Positions 26,148 through 34,898 of a DNA stretch of 64,000 nucleotides are shown one piece after another. The notes under the pieces are model-generated. The model saw only the letters and a program-made list of their open reading frames with translations. It ran no database searches and was not told the DNA's origin. The number at the start of each line of letters is the position of its first letter. Positions within the stretch are counted from its first letter, which is position 1. The translations under genes were made by a program, and so were the position numbers. This stretch comes from JABWBD01 sp040768665. Lineage in GTDB: Bacteria; Planctomycetota; Planctomycetia; Pirellulales; Thermoguttaceae. The DNA is taken from assembly GCA_040768665.1 (NCBI GenBank), contig JAXGMN010000020.1, forward strand, positions 124,001 through 188,000, written 5' to 3'.

Positions 26148-27530
26148 CTAATGATCGCGTTTCCGGTCCACTTCGTCTAGTAGACTTGAAACGTCTTTGT
26201 AAGAGAAGTCCATTTCAGCCAGCGCAGTGAGGTATCGGCTCGCGGCATCCAGGTTCTCCATAATTACGGCCAGCTTACCCGCCAGATAGAGGGCTTGTTT
26301 CCGGTCATCGGCGTTGCGGTCGGAGATATCCTGAACAGCCGACTCATAGTGGTTCAGAGCGAGCCGATGCTGATTGATCTCTTGGAACGACTGCCCGAGG
26401 TGCAGATTGCAGAGACCCCGGAATCGAGGATCGTTTTTCGCCTGCTGAAACTCGACGATCGCTTCCTTATGCCGGCCCACCTGCTGCAGGCGCCGGCCCA
26501 ACTCGTACCGAAACGCGAGATTGCTGGGGAATCGTTCACAGCGGTGCTTGTAAATCTCAAGATCCTTGGCCTTGATCTTGCCGAGCAATTGATTGTGCTG
26601 TGCGGCGAGTTGCTTGTCTTTGGTCTCTTCGGCCCTCTTTCGCAGTTCGGTGAGGCGGTATCGCATGCCGGTGATCTGTGCATCCTCGAGCCGTTCGAGC
26701 ATCTCGGGGTCGCCACCCGAAACCTCGTGAGCCTTGCGGAGGATTTCCTCGGCCTGCTCGTACTGTTTCTCACCGAGGTAGAGATTCGCCAATTCGATGT
26801 ACGTCGTCAGCTTCTCCGGATGCCGCTTGATCTCTCGCAACATCCGCTGCTGGGGAGTCTGTCCCTCCTCCTCCTCGAAGTCTGCACCTTTCTTGCCAGC
26901 CTTCTTCGAACGTTCCGAGTCTTCGTATCCGCCGCGAGCAATTGTCTTTTCGACCGTCAATCGGCCGATTTCGCGAGGGGCCTCCTCGTCGTCAGGCCGA
27001 GCCTGCTGAACTCGGACCCACAGGTTCATTGCCTGATCGAATTCGCCCCGCTCGCCCAGCGCTAGCGCACAAAGCCGGCAGACATTCGGGTCCTTGGGGT
27101 CGGCTTCCAGGGCGGTCTTCAGATAGGCGAGTTGGACGTCGTCAAATCCCAGAGCGTCGGCGGCTGCCGCCATATTGGTGAGAGTGGGCACGTCCCATGG
27201 GTTCTTTTTCAGCAGTTCCACGCCCGACTTGATCACGCCGTGCCAATCTTTCTGCAGCGACGCTTTCTTGAGCAGGTTCTTTGACCCGACCCCCTGGAAG
27301 AAGGCAAGCTTCCCGCCCTTCTTATCGCTATATTTCTTTTTGAGGTTTCCCAGAAACGTCTGAACATAAGCGAAGTTGCCCGGATCGCCGATGACGCATT
27401 GCGTGAGCAATTCCGCCGCGTAATCGTAGTTCTCCTGGCCCATCACCTTGTTGGCATGCTCGAACGCCTTTTGAAGCGACTTTCGCTTCGCAGGCGAAAT
27501 GGCATCGCCGGTCTGTGGAGCATCAGACAT
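26148..27530 (-). CDS. Cytoplasmic TPR-repeat protein
   Basis: This is a 460-residue protein without a signal peptide. It begins MSDAPQTGDAISPAKRKSLQKAFEHANKVM, then helical TPR-like repeats (YAAELLTQCVIGDPGNFAYVQTFL, YEQAEEILRKAHEVSGGDPEML, RHKEAIVEFQQAKNDPRF). A charged segment (KKAGKKGADFEEEEGQTP) sits in the middle. TPRs mediate protein-protein contact; no catalytic residues are seen. It is separated from rpsT by ~110 bases and could be in the same transcript. Function unknown. Confidence 0.85.
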   Translation of the reverse strand: MSDAPQTGDAISPAKRKSLQKAFEHANKVMGQENYDYAAELLTQCVIGDPGNFAYVQTFLGNLKKKYSDKKGGKLAFFQGVGSKNLLKKASLQKDWHGVIKSGVELLKKNPWDVPTLTNMAAAADALGFDDVQLAYLKTALEADPKDPNVCRLCALALGERGEFDQAMNLWVRVQQARPDDEEAPREIGRLTVEKTIARGGYEDSERSKKAGKKGADFEEEEGQTPQQRMLREIKRHPEKLTTYIELANLYLGEKQYEQAEEILRKAHEVSGGDPEMLERLEDAQITGMRYRLTELRKRAEETKDKQLAAQHNQLLGKIKAKDLEIYKHRCERFPSNLAFRYELGRRLQQVGRHKEAIVEFQQAKNDPRFRGLCNLHLGQSFQEINQHRLALNHYESAVQDISDRNADDRKQALYLAGKLAVIMENLDAASRYLTALAEMDFSYKDVSSLLDEVDRKRDH

Positions 27531-27674
27531 CGTCAGCCCGCCAGTTCAAGGAACAGAATGCCGGAGGCGGCCAGCCCACCTCAATCTACCACCCATCTTA
27601 CTACCCAGCCGTGTCGGTTGGAACTATTCTACCACTTTGACACCGCAACACAACGTCCGTGCTTCTCCGCAGCG

Positions 27675-29207
27675 ATGGCGATGAATGAACAGCAAAGCCC
27701 TGGTACGGTTTATCTTGTGGGCGCAGGGCCCGGAGATCCAGGACTTGTCACTTTGCGGGGGGCTGAGTGCCTTGGTCGAGCTGATCTCGTCCTATATGAC
27801 TACCTGGTGAACCCGGCTGTCCTGCGTCATGCCTCACCAACGGCTGAGCTGGTCTGCCTTGGAGGGCATCGGTTGGGGCGAGTTGTCGAGCAGGAGGAAA
27901 TCAACGCGCGAATGGTGCAAGCGGCGTTTGACGGCCGCGTCGTCGTGCGCCTCAAGGGAGGGGATCCTGATGTCTTCGGACGCAGCGTTGAGGAGACGGG
28001 AGCGCTTCGCGCCGCCGGTATCCCGTACGAGACCGTGCCGGGCGTCACGGCGGGGCTTGCGGTGGCCGGCTACGCGGGAATCCCTCTTACGCATGCCGAG
28101 CATGCTTCGGCGATCGCGCTGGTAACCGGCCAGGAGCGGCGCGGCAAGAAGGAACCGCATCTCGACTACGGTGCCTTGGCCGATTTCCCCGGAACCTTGG
28201 TCTTCTACATGGGAGTCACGTCCGCCGGGCAATGGAGTCAGGCACTCATGCAACGGGGCAAACCCGCCGACACGCCGGTGGCAGTCGTCCACCGATGCTC
28301 GTGGAGCGACCAGCAGAGCTTCCGCTGCACGCTGGGCACGGTGGCAGACCTGATTGCTCAAAACCGATTGCGGCCGCCTGCCGTCATTGTCGTCGGCGAG
28401 GTGGCGGCCCTCGCCGCGGAGACCTGCTGGTTTACCTCGAGACCTTTGTTCGGTACGCGCGTGCTCGTCACGCGGCCCCGCGATCAAGCCGGGGATCTCG
28501 CCGCGCCGCTTGGAGAACTGGGGGCCGAAGTCCTGGTACAACCGGCGATCGAGATCTCACCGCCAGCCAACTGGGATGCCGTCGACCGGGCGATTGGCAG
28601 GTTGGAAGCCTACGACTGGGTCGTGTTTTCCAGTGCCAACGGCGTGCGAATGCTGCTAGAACGGCTAATCGAGACCGGCGGAGATGTGCGGCGGCTCGGA
28701 AGAACGCGGTTAGCCGCGATCGGCCCCGGCACGGCCGAAGCCCTGATGCTCTATCGATTGCGAGCGGATCGAATTCCTTCCAGCTACCGTGCCGAATCGC
28801 TGGCCGAGTCGCTTGCAGGGGAGGCCCGGGGTACTCGCTTCCTCTTGGCACGCGCAAGTCGCGGACGTGAGGTGCTGGCGGAAACCATGCGAGCGGCAGG
28901 CGGACTGGTCGATCAAGTCGTCGTCTACGAAAGCAGGGACGTTAAAAGCCCGGACCCGAAAATCGCCGATGCGCTTGCTGCCGGGGAGATCGACTGGGTC
29001 ACCGTCACCAGTTCCGCAATCGCCAGATCGCTCGTCCGGATGTTTGGCGACTGCCTGCGAAAAGCCCGGCTGGCCAGCATCAGCCCGATCACTTCGAGCG
29101 TACTGGCCGATCTGGGCTTCCCACCTGCGGCGGAAGCAAGTGAGTTTACGGTCGACGGGCTAGTCGGCGCAATTCTCGGCGATTGCGAACGATCGAACGC
29201 TTCCTGA
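27675..29207 (+). CDS. cobA-hemD: Fused uroporphyrinogen-III C-methyltransferase/uroporphyrinogen-III synthase
   Basis: This is a 510-residue bifunctional enzyme. Residues ~8-250 are CobA/SumT, a SAM-dependent methyltransferase: VYLVGAGPGDPGLVTLRGAE, VVRLKGGDPDVFGRSVEE, PGVTAGLAVAGYAGIPLTHAEHA and VFYMGV. It makes precorrin-2 for sirohaem and B12. Residues ~260-505 are HemD (GTRVLVTRPRDQAG, VVFSSANGVRML, AAIGPGTAEAL, VTVTSSAIARSL), which closes hydroxymethylbilane to uroporphyrinogen III for haem. The fusion is known in several bacterial phyla. The frame is open further upstream; starts at 27675 or 27681 place the first motif correctly. Confidence 0.93.
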   Translation: MAMNEQQSPGTVYLVGAGPGDPGLVTLRGAECLGRADLVLYDYLVNPAVLRHASPTAELVCLGGHRLGRVVEQEEINARMVQAAFDGRVVVRLKGGDPDVFGRSVEETGALRAAGIPYETVPGVTAGLAVAGYAGIPLTHAEHASAIALVTGQERRGKKEPHLDYGALADFPGTLVFYMGVTSAGQWSQALMQRGKPADTPVAVVHRCSWSDQQSFRCTLGTVADLIAQNRLRPPAVIVVGEVAALAAETCWFTSRPLFGTRVLVTRPRDQAGDLAAPLGELGAEVLVQPAIEISPPANWDAVDRAIGRLEAYDWVVFSSANGVRMLLERLIETGGDVRRLGRTRLAAIGPGTAEALMLYRLRADRIPSSYRAESLAESLAGEARGTRFLLARASRGREVLAETMRAAGGLVDQVVVYESRDVKSPDPKIADALAAGEIDWVTVTSSAIARSLVRMFGDCLRKARLASISPITSSVLADLGFPPAAEASEFTVDGLVGAILGDCERSNAS

Positions 29208-29213
29208 CACCGA

Positions 29214-29396
29214 TCAGACTTGTTCCCGAAACGTCGCCCAGCTCAGGTAGCCCAGAATCGCCGCGGCAATGAGGAATCCAATATCCATGACGCCGCTGGC
29301 CCCTGAAAAGGGGATCCCGAGCGCGAGATCGAGGCCGAACAATAAGAGCAACAGCACGGCGATCACCATGCCGAGGATACAAAGTGCTTTGGGCAT
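29214..29396 (-). CDS. Small two-TM membrane protein
   Basis: This is a 60-residue protein, MPKALCILGMVIAVLLLLLFGLDLALG followed by a turn (IPFSGASGVMDIG) and a second helix (FLIAAAILGYLSWATF), ending REQV. The clean two-helix pattern and the position, with 6 bases between its stop and that of the convergent cobA-hemD gene, support a real gene. No known domain is recognised. It is probably an inner-membrane protein of unknown function. Confidence 0.7.
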   Translation of the reverse strand: MPKALCILGMVIAVLLLLLFGLDLALGIPFSGASGVMDIGFLIAAAILGYLSWATFREQV

Positions 29397-29562
29397 CGAA
29401 GCTATCCTACCAAGGTGGCCCGATCTCGCGTATGCTCCACAAACGCTCTAGTATAGTTCACCGTCAACCTTGTCTCTACCACCACGGGCCAGAGAATTAC
29501 GGCCGGAGACAGAGTTCGGGCAATTTGGAACACGTGGAGAGAATCTTCCGCCGGAAGGGAGG

Positions 29563-30735
29563 ATGGTACCATTGAGTTCATTGAATGACAACACCGCCAC
29601 GGCCGCGACCGGGTGGGACCGCTTTCGGGAGCAGATGCCGGTCGTTGAAAAATGGGCTTATTTCGACCACGCAGCGGTTTCGCCGTTGCCCCGCCCGGCG
29701 CGCGACGCGCTCATCGACTGGGCACAAAACGCTGCCACAGAAGGAGATACGGTTTGGCCTTCGTGGAGCCGACAAGTCGCCGCGCTGCGGGATCTCGCGG
29801 CCGGCCTGATGGGCGCCCGACCAGCGGAGGTCGCTCTGATTCGGAACACGACCGAGGGAATCAGCCTTGTTGCCGAAGGTTTTCCCTGGCAGCAGGGCGA
29901 CAACGTGGTGACGCTGGCCGACGAATTTCCTTCCAACCAGTACCCCTGGATGAATTTAGCCAGTCGGGGGGTGGCAACGCGTCGGGTCCCGACACAGCAG
30001 GGGCGAGTCGATCTGGAACAGCTTGAGGCCGCTTGCGATCGGCGGACGCGAATCGTCTCGGTCAGTTGGGTCAGCTACTCGAGTGGTTGGCGCAATGACC
30101 TCTCCCGGATGGCCGACCTCGCGCATCGCCGTGGGGCGCTTCTGTTCATCGACGCCATTCAGGGGCTCGGCGTGCTGCCGCTGGACCTTGCCCAAACGCC
30201 GGTCGACTTTCTCGCCGCCGACGGGCACAAGTGGCTCTTGGGGCCGGAAGGGGCGGGCGTCTTCTACATCCGAGAGGAGCATCTCAACCGCCTTCGGCCG
30301 TTGGGCGTTGGCTGGAACAGCGTGGCCCACGCGCACGACTTTTCGCACATCGAGCTAGTGCTGAAGCCGACGGCGGAACGCTACGAAGGCGGCTCTCAGA
30401 ACATGGCGGGCCTGATCGCTCTTCGGGCAAGCATGCAGTTGCTGGCAGAAGCGGGCATCCCAGCAATCTCGCAGCGAATTTTCGAGACTACCGAACTGGC
30501 CTGCGACCGGCTCCAGACGATCGGAGCCGTAATCCGCAGCGACCGTTCGGCGGAGCGCAGAAGCGGGATCGTGGTGTTCGACTTGCCCGGGCGCGACCTC
30601 CAGGCAGTTCGCCAGGCGTGTCTCGAGCGGGGCGTGGTCCTGAGCTTTCGGGGCGGCTTGCTTCGGATCAGTCCGCATGCTTATAACAACTCGGCGGACA
30701 TCGAACGTCTTGTGGATGCGCTGAAGTCGACATAA
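29563..30735 (+). CDS. Class V aminotransferase / cysteine desulfurase-like enzyme
   Basis: This is a PLP enzyme of fold type I, about 390 residues. It has YFDHAAVSPLPRPARDAL at the N-terminus, IRNTTEGISLVAEGF, the family strand LLFIDAIQGLGVLPLDL with the PLP-contacting Asp, and the Schiff-base lysine in FLAADGHKWLLGPEGAG. RISPHAYNNSADIERLVDAL is at the C-terminus. It resembles cysteine desulfurase/isopenicillin N epimerase-like enzymes; the substrate cannot be told. The ATG at 29563 lies only two bases from the GGAAGGGAGG ribosome site, so TTG at 29572 may be the true start. coaD follows 27 bases later. Confidence 0.88.
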   Translation: MVPLSSLNDNTATAATGWDRFREQMPVVEKWAYFDHAAVSPLPRPARDALIDWAQNAATEGDTVWPSWSRQVAALRDLAAGLMGARPAEVALIRNTTEGISLVAEGFPWQQGDNVVTLADEFPSNQYPWMNLASRGVATRRVPTQQGRVDLEQLEAACDRRTRIVSVSWVSYSSGWRNDLSRMADLAHRRGALLFIDAIQGLGVLPLDLAQTPVDFLAADGHKWLLGPEGAGVFYIREEHLNRLRPLGVGWNSVAHAHDFSHIELVLKPTAERYEGGSQNMAGLIALRASMQLLAEAGIPAISQRIFETTELACDRLQTIGAVIRSDRSAERRSGIVVFDLPGRDLQAVRQACLERGVVLSFRGGLLRISPHAYNNSADIERLVDALKST

Positions 30736-30762
30736 CCTCCAGCATCGCGAACAGGTTGAGCT

Positions 30763-31260
30763 ATGGCTGAATTGAGCCCCCGCGTCGCCGTCTATCCCGG
30801 TTCCTTCGACCCGATCACTCTGGGCCACCTCAACGTGATGGAACGGGCGAGCCGGCTTTTCGATCGGCTGATCGTGGGTGTCGGCATCAATATCGAGAAA
30901 TCGGCGATGTTCGAGCCGGAGGAACGCCGGCAACTGATCCGTTCGGCCACGGCCCATCTCGACAATGTCGAGATCCGCACGTTTTCCGGTCTCGCCGTCG
31001 AGTTTGTCAAGCAATGCGGTGCTGCCGTCATGGTCCGCGGCGTACGGCCCATCACCGACATTGCCGCCGAGTTGACCATGATGATGGCGAACCGGCGTCT
31101 CGCGCCGGAGGTCGAGACGCTGTTCATGATTGCCGACGGCGAATTGGCCCACGTCTCCAGCTCGCTGATCAAGCAGATCGCGCCGCTGGCGGGTGATGAA
31201 GCCCTGGTCCGCTTCCTGCCGCCGGAGGTGGTCGAAGCGATGCGAAGAAAGCTCGGCTAA
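30763..31260 (+). CDS. coaD: Phosphopantetheine adenylyltransferase
   Basis: This is a 165-residue nucleotidyltransferase with VAVYPGSFDPITLGHLNVMERA (the T/HxGH motif as TLGH), VMVRGVRPITDIAAEL and LAHVSSSLIKQIA. It adenylates 4'-phosphopantetheine to dephospho-CoA, the penultimate step of CoA synthesis. Length matches the family (about 160). Its TAA stop (31258-31260) is also the left flank of a palindromic repeat element. It is probably co-transcribed with the upstream aminotransferase gene. Confidence 0.96.
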   Translation: MAELSPRVAVYPGSFDPITLGHLNVMERASRLFDRLIVGVGINIEKSAMFEPEERRQLIRSATAHLDNVEIRTFSGLAVEFVKQCGAAVMVRGVRPITDIAAELTMMMANRRLAPEVETLFMIADGELAHVSSSLIKQIAPLAGDEALVRFLPPEVVEAMRRKLG

Positions 31261-31359
31261 GAGCCTATCGCAAAACCGTCGGGGACTGGCTCATTTTGCG
31301 GAGTCTTCGGAGCAAAATGTGCCTGTCCCCTTCTCCCCGCGAGGTTTTGGGATAGGCTG
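31261..31359 (+). repeat. TAA-flanked palindromic element after coaD
   Basis: This is a 99-bp palindrome. The outer arms are GAGCCTATCGCAAAACC and GGTTTTGGGATAGGC; the inner arms are GGGGACTGGCTCATTTTGC and GCAAAATGTGCCTGTCCCC around GGAGTCTTCGGA. TAA lies on both sides (31258-31260, the coaD stop, and 31360-31362). RNA from this sequence would fold into a long hairpin directly behind the coaD stop. Confidence 0.88.
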
Positions 31360-31375
31360 TAAAAGCCGTTGGCGG

Positions 31376-32467
31376 TCAGTTCTTCTCCGCTCCGTCGGAG
31401 TCCTGCTGCTTGTTGAGATGCCGGCGGAGGTAGCGGGCCCGCTCGATGTTGCGGTCGGCCGTGTCCAATTCCGACCCGCTCAGCTTCTGGAGGTGAGCCG
31501 GCTGGGTGAGGATAAACAGCTCGTTCACGGCCGGAATCGGCAAATCCTCGATCAGCCCCAGGTTTACACCCATGCGCACGCTCGACAGCAGGTGCATCGT
31601 CTCTTCCGAGCTGATTGTCTGGGCAGTGCGAAGAATACCATAGGCACGGCTCACGCGGTCGTGAAGATTCTCGTGGCTCTCCCGCACCAGGAAATCGCGA
31701 GCCTGCCGCTCGTAATCGATGATGACCGGAACGATGTCGCCCACCTGCTTGAGCAGATCGGTCTCGCTTCGCCCGAGGGTGATCTGGTTGCTGATCTGGT
31801 AGAAATCGCCCATCGCCTGCGAGCCTTCGCCGAACAGACCGCGAACCGCCAGGCTGATTTTCTGAAGGCTGCGGAACACCTTGTCGATCTGCCGCGTGAT
31901 GACCAGCGCCGGGAGATGCAGCATCACGCTGACGCGCATACCGGTCCCGACATTCGTCGGGCAGGCGGTCAGGTAGCCGAGCCGTTGGTGGTAGGCGTAG
32001 GTGACTTTGCTCTCGATCAGGTCATCGATTCGGTTGATGTAATCCCATGCGCTCTGCAGGGCGAAACCGCTTTGCATGACCTGGATGCGTAGATGGTCTT
32101 CTTCATTGATCATCAGGCTGAATCTCTCGGCGCGGTCGATCGCGACCGCGCGCGATCCGCGGCCCTCCGCGTGCTCGCGGCTGATCAAGTGGCGTTCGAC
32201 CAGCAACTGGCGGTCGATCGTGCCGAGCTCTTCGACGTCGACGTACAGAAGTTCGTTGCCGTTCTCGGTCGCAAGAATGGTCTCCTTGAGGGAGTGCTCG
32301 ATCTGATTGCGATCCTGCTCCGTGGCCCGGCTGATGAAAGGAAAATCCGCCAGATTGCGAGCCAGGCGGATGCGGCTGCTGATGACAATGTCCGATTCCG
32401 GTCCCGAACCCCGAAGCCATTCACCGGGATTTTGCGTCAGTTTGTCAAGTTCCACAGCATCACCCAA
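31376..32467 (-). CDS. mcsB: Protein arginine kinase McsB
   Basis: This is a 363-residue protein of the phosphagen-kinase family. DIVISSRIRLARNLADFPF carries the nucleotide-binding SRIRLARN. ATENGNELLYVDVEEL, MINEEDHLRIQ (substrate loop) and LTACPTNVGTGMRVSVMLHLPAL, with the conserved Cys of the active site, are also present. McsB phosphorylates arginines on proteins, marking them for ClpCP or controlling stress regulators such as CtsR. The partner mcsA lies directly upstream on the same strand (50-base gap), the normal arrangement. No ctsR or clpC is in the window. Confidence 0.93.
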   Translation of the reverse strand: MGDAVELDKLTQNPGEWLRGSGPESDIVISSRIRLARNLADFPFISRATEQDRNQIEHSLKETILATENGNELLYVDVEELGTIDRQLLVERHLISREHAEGRGSRAVAIDRAERFSLMINEEDHLRIQVMQSGFALQSAWDYINRIDDLIESKVTYAYHQRLGYLTACPTNVGTGMRVSVMLHLPALVITRQIDKVFRSLQKISLAVRGLFGEGSQAMGDFYQISNQITLGRSETDLLKQVGDIVPVIIDYERQARDFLVRESHENLHDRVSRAYGILRTAQTISSEETMHLLSSVRMGVNLGLIEDLPIPAVNELFILTQPAHLQKLSGSELDTADRNIERARYLRRHLNKQQDSDGAEKN

Positions 32468-32517
32468 GCTTCCGTATTGCCGCTGCCTCGAATCCCGCTC
32501 CCGTATACGCGCTGCGC

Positions 32518-33039
32518 CTAAGCACTCGCCTCCATCTCGATACGGCGAATCTGATCTCGCAGTTCAGAAGCCTGTTCGTAGTTCTCCGCTTCGACGGCTT
32601 CCTTCATTTCGCGCCTCAATCGGATCAGCTCCGTTCGACGCCCGCTTCCCGTGGCGGAGCGGGCGGGCGTCTTGCCGACGTGTTCCGTCTCGCCGTGGAT
32701 GTTGAGAATCAAGGGCTCGAGCTGATTCTCAAAACACGTATAATCGTACGGACATCCCAATCGTCCCTGATTGCGGAACTCGTAAAAGCTGATCCCGCAC
32801 ACCGGGCAGACCTGCTGGTCGAGCTTCGCCAACTCCTCGGCGGTCTGGCCGACCGTCATCTGCTGGGCCATCTGCTGCGCCAGGGCGGCAGCCATGCTCG
32901 TGGCGGTGGTTGGCTCGTTCGCCGATTGGGTCAGGTACTCGCGCGCATGGTCTTCACACAGATGCAGTTCCTGAGGCTTCCCTCCCGTCAGCTCCGTGAT
33001 GTGGAAGGTCGCCGGTTTGTCGCACTTTTGGCATTTCAT
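32518..33039 (-). CDS. mcsA: McsA-like zinc-binding activator of arginine kinase
   Basis: This is a 173-residue protein beginning MKCQKCDKPATFHITELTGGKPQELHLCEDHA, a CxxC...C zinc-finger region. A second pair is CPVCGISFYEFRNQGRLGCPYDY. The C-terminus is a UVR domain (LRREMKEAVEAENYEQASELRDQIRRIEM), as in McsA and UvrB/UvrC contact regions. McsA binds and activates McsB. The frame is open to 33096 on the minus strand, but MKCQKC is the family start. A divergent promoter region of ~235 bases separates it from trpE. Confidence 0.9.
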   Translation of the reverse strand: MKCQKCDKPATFHITELTGGKPQELHLCEDHAREYLTQSANEPTTATSMAAALAQQMAQQMTVGQTAEELAKLDQQVCPVCGISFYEFRNQGRLGCPYDYTCFENQLEPLILNIHGETEHVGKTPARSATGSGRRTELIRLRREMKEAVEAENYEQASELRDQIRRIEMEASA

Positions 33040-33275
33040 GTCGAACTCGACCTCCGGGACCTTGAACGGCGTTACCGCCGCGCCCGGCCCCGCCAACCGC
33101 GAAGACGCGGAATTAAGACACTTCCCAGATGTGGGGTAAATACTCCCTCCACCAAAAGGATTCTAACGCCACTCTACCCGCTGTCAAGACAACCGCAAAG
33201 CATTCGTCTTGCGCGATCGTTACACTTCGCTCTTACCGTTGCCCTAGTCCGACGCCCCTGTTACATTGCAGGACT

Positions 33276-34811
33276 ATGGCCACAGCAACGCACTCGATTC
33301 ACCACCCCGACTTCGAGCAGTTTTCGCGTCTCGCCGCGGACGCGGACCTGGTGCCCGTTTATCGCCGGCTGGTGAGCGACTCGCTTACGCCGGTCAGCGC
33401 TTTCCACCGTATCGATGCGGGCCGGTGCGCGTGCCTGTTCGAGAGCGTCGTGGGCGGCGAGAAGGTGGGCCGCTACAGCTTCCTCGCGACCCACCCGTTT
33501 TTGGAGATCGAAGCCTACCAGGATCGCGTGACGGTGAACTCGCCCTCCGGAGTATCCGCATCCGGGGCTCCGATCCTGGTGACTCGTCAGTATCAGTCGG
33601 CCAACCCGCTGGACGAATTGCGCCGTCGTATCGAAAGCGTCCGTGCGGCAACCCTTCCGGAACTTCCCCCGTTCGTCAGCGGTGCGGTCGGATATGCCGG
33701 CTATGACGTTGTTCGTTATGTCGAAGACCTCCCCAACGCTCCGCCGGACGACCGCCACGTCCCTGATTTGGGTTTTGCCTTCTACGACCAAATGGTTGTG
33801 TTCGACCACGTCACCAAGACGGTCGTGGTCGTCGCCATGGCGCGGCTCGACAAACCCGGCGTCGGTCTGCGGCCTGCTTACGACGAGGCATGCGGGCGCG
33901 TCGACTCCCTGGTTGACGAACTGTCCGCCACGTCGAACGATCTTCGGCCATTCGATGTCTCCACGGTGGGAGCGCCCACCTTGCCGTATCGGTCGAACTT
34001 CACGCAGGCGGACTTCGAGAAGGCGGTGGAAAAGTGCGTGGAGTACATCCGCGCGGGCGACATTTTCCAGGTGGTCTTCAGCCAGCGTCTCGAAGTTCCC
34101 ATCCGGGTGCACCCGTTCCAGATCTACCGAAGTCTGCGGGTGATCAATCCCAGTCCGTTCATGTTCTACGTGCGAACGCCAAGCGTCACGCTGGTGGGCA
34201 GTTCGCCGGAAATCATGGTTCGCGTCGTCAACGGCGAGGTAACGACCCGGCCGCTGGCCGGAACACGCCGCCGCGGCGCGACCGAAGAGGAAGACCGCCG
34301 GCTGGCCGAGGAACTCCTGGCCGACCCGAAGGAACGCGCCGAGCACGTCATGCTCGTCGACTTGGGCCGCAACGACGTGGGCCGCGTCGCCCAGTATCGC
34401 ACGGTCAAGCTCAGCGACGTGATGACCATCGAGCGCTACAGCCACGTAATGCACATCACGTCGAACGTCACCGGGCACCTGGCCCCCGGCAAGACGGCGT
34501 TCGATGCCTTGCAGGCATGCCTGCCCGCGGGTACCGTATCCGGGGCTCCGAAGGTCCGAGCCATGCAGATCATCGACGAGATCGAGCCGCATCGCCGCGG
34601 GCCCTACGCCGGGGCGGTCGGCTATTTCGATTTCAGCGGCAATATGGACACCTGCATTGCGCTGCGGACGATCGTCGTCCAGGATGCCACGGCATACGTC
34701 CAGGCAGGCGCCGGGATTGTCGCCGACAGCGTCCCTGAGAATGAATGGCACGAAACCCTCAACAAGGCGAGCGGCCTGCTCAAGGCAATCGAGGCTGCCC
34801 AGCGGCAGTAG
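33276..34811 (+). CDS. trpE: Anthranilate synthase component I
   Basis: This is a 511-residue chorismate-utilising enzyme. The N-terminal lobe has GRYSFLATHPFLEIE and PFVSGAVGYAGYDVVRYVEDLP; the catalytic lobe has AGDIFQVVFSQRLEVP, GSSPEIMVR, TRPLAGTRRRGATEEED, MLVDLGRNDVGRVA and TVSGAPKVRAMQIIDEIEP. The C-terminus is AGAGIVADSVPENEWHET. It converts chorismate and ammonia (supplied by TrpG) to anthranilate, the first step of tryptophan synthesis. Full length, with no TrpG fused or adjacent. The ATG at 33276 is preferred over in-frame upstream codons. Confidence 0.94.
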   Translation: MATATHSIHHPDFEQFSRLAADADLVPVYRRLVSDSLTPVSAFHRIDAGRCACLFESVVGGEKVGRYSFLATHPFLEIEAYQDRVTVNSPSGVSASGAPILVTRQYQSANPLDELRRRIESVRAATLPELPPFVSGAVGYAGYDVVRYVEDLPNAPPDDRHVPDLGFAFYDQMVVFDHVTKTVVVVAMARLDKPGVGLRPAYDEACGRVDSLVDELSATSNDLRPFDVSTVGAPTLPYRSNFTQADFEKAVEKCVEYIRAGDIFQVVFSQRLEVPIRVHPFQIYRSLRVINPSPFMFYVRTPSVTLVGSSPEIMVRVVNGEVTTRPLAGTRRRGATEEEDRRLAEELLADPKERAEHVMLVDLGRNDVGRVAQYRTVKLSDVMTIERYSHVMHITSNVTGHLAPGKTAFDALQACLPAGTVSGAPKVRAMQIIDEIEPHRRGPYAGAVGYFDFSGNMDTCIALRTIVVQDATAYVQAGAGIVADSVPENEWHETLNKASGLLKAIEAAQRQ

Positions 34812-34898
34812 CGAGCCCGGGCGGGAACAGAACCGCTGCAGAGCCCGCCGGCTGTACCATTGGCAACGGGTGTACTTTTATCACTTGCAGGCAAACTG

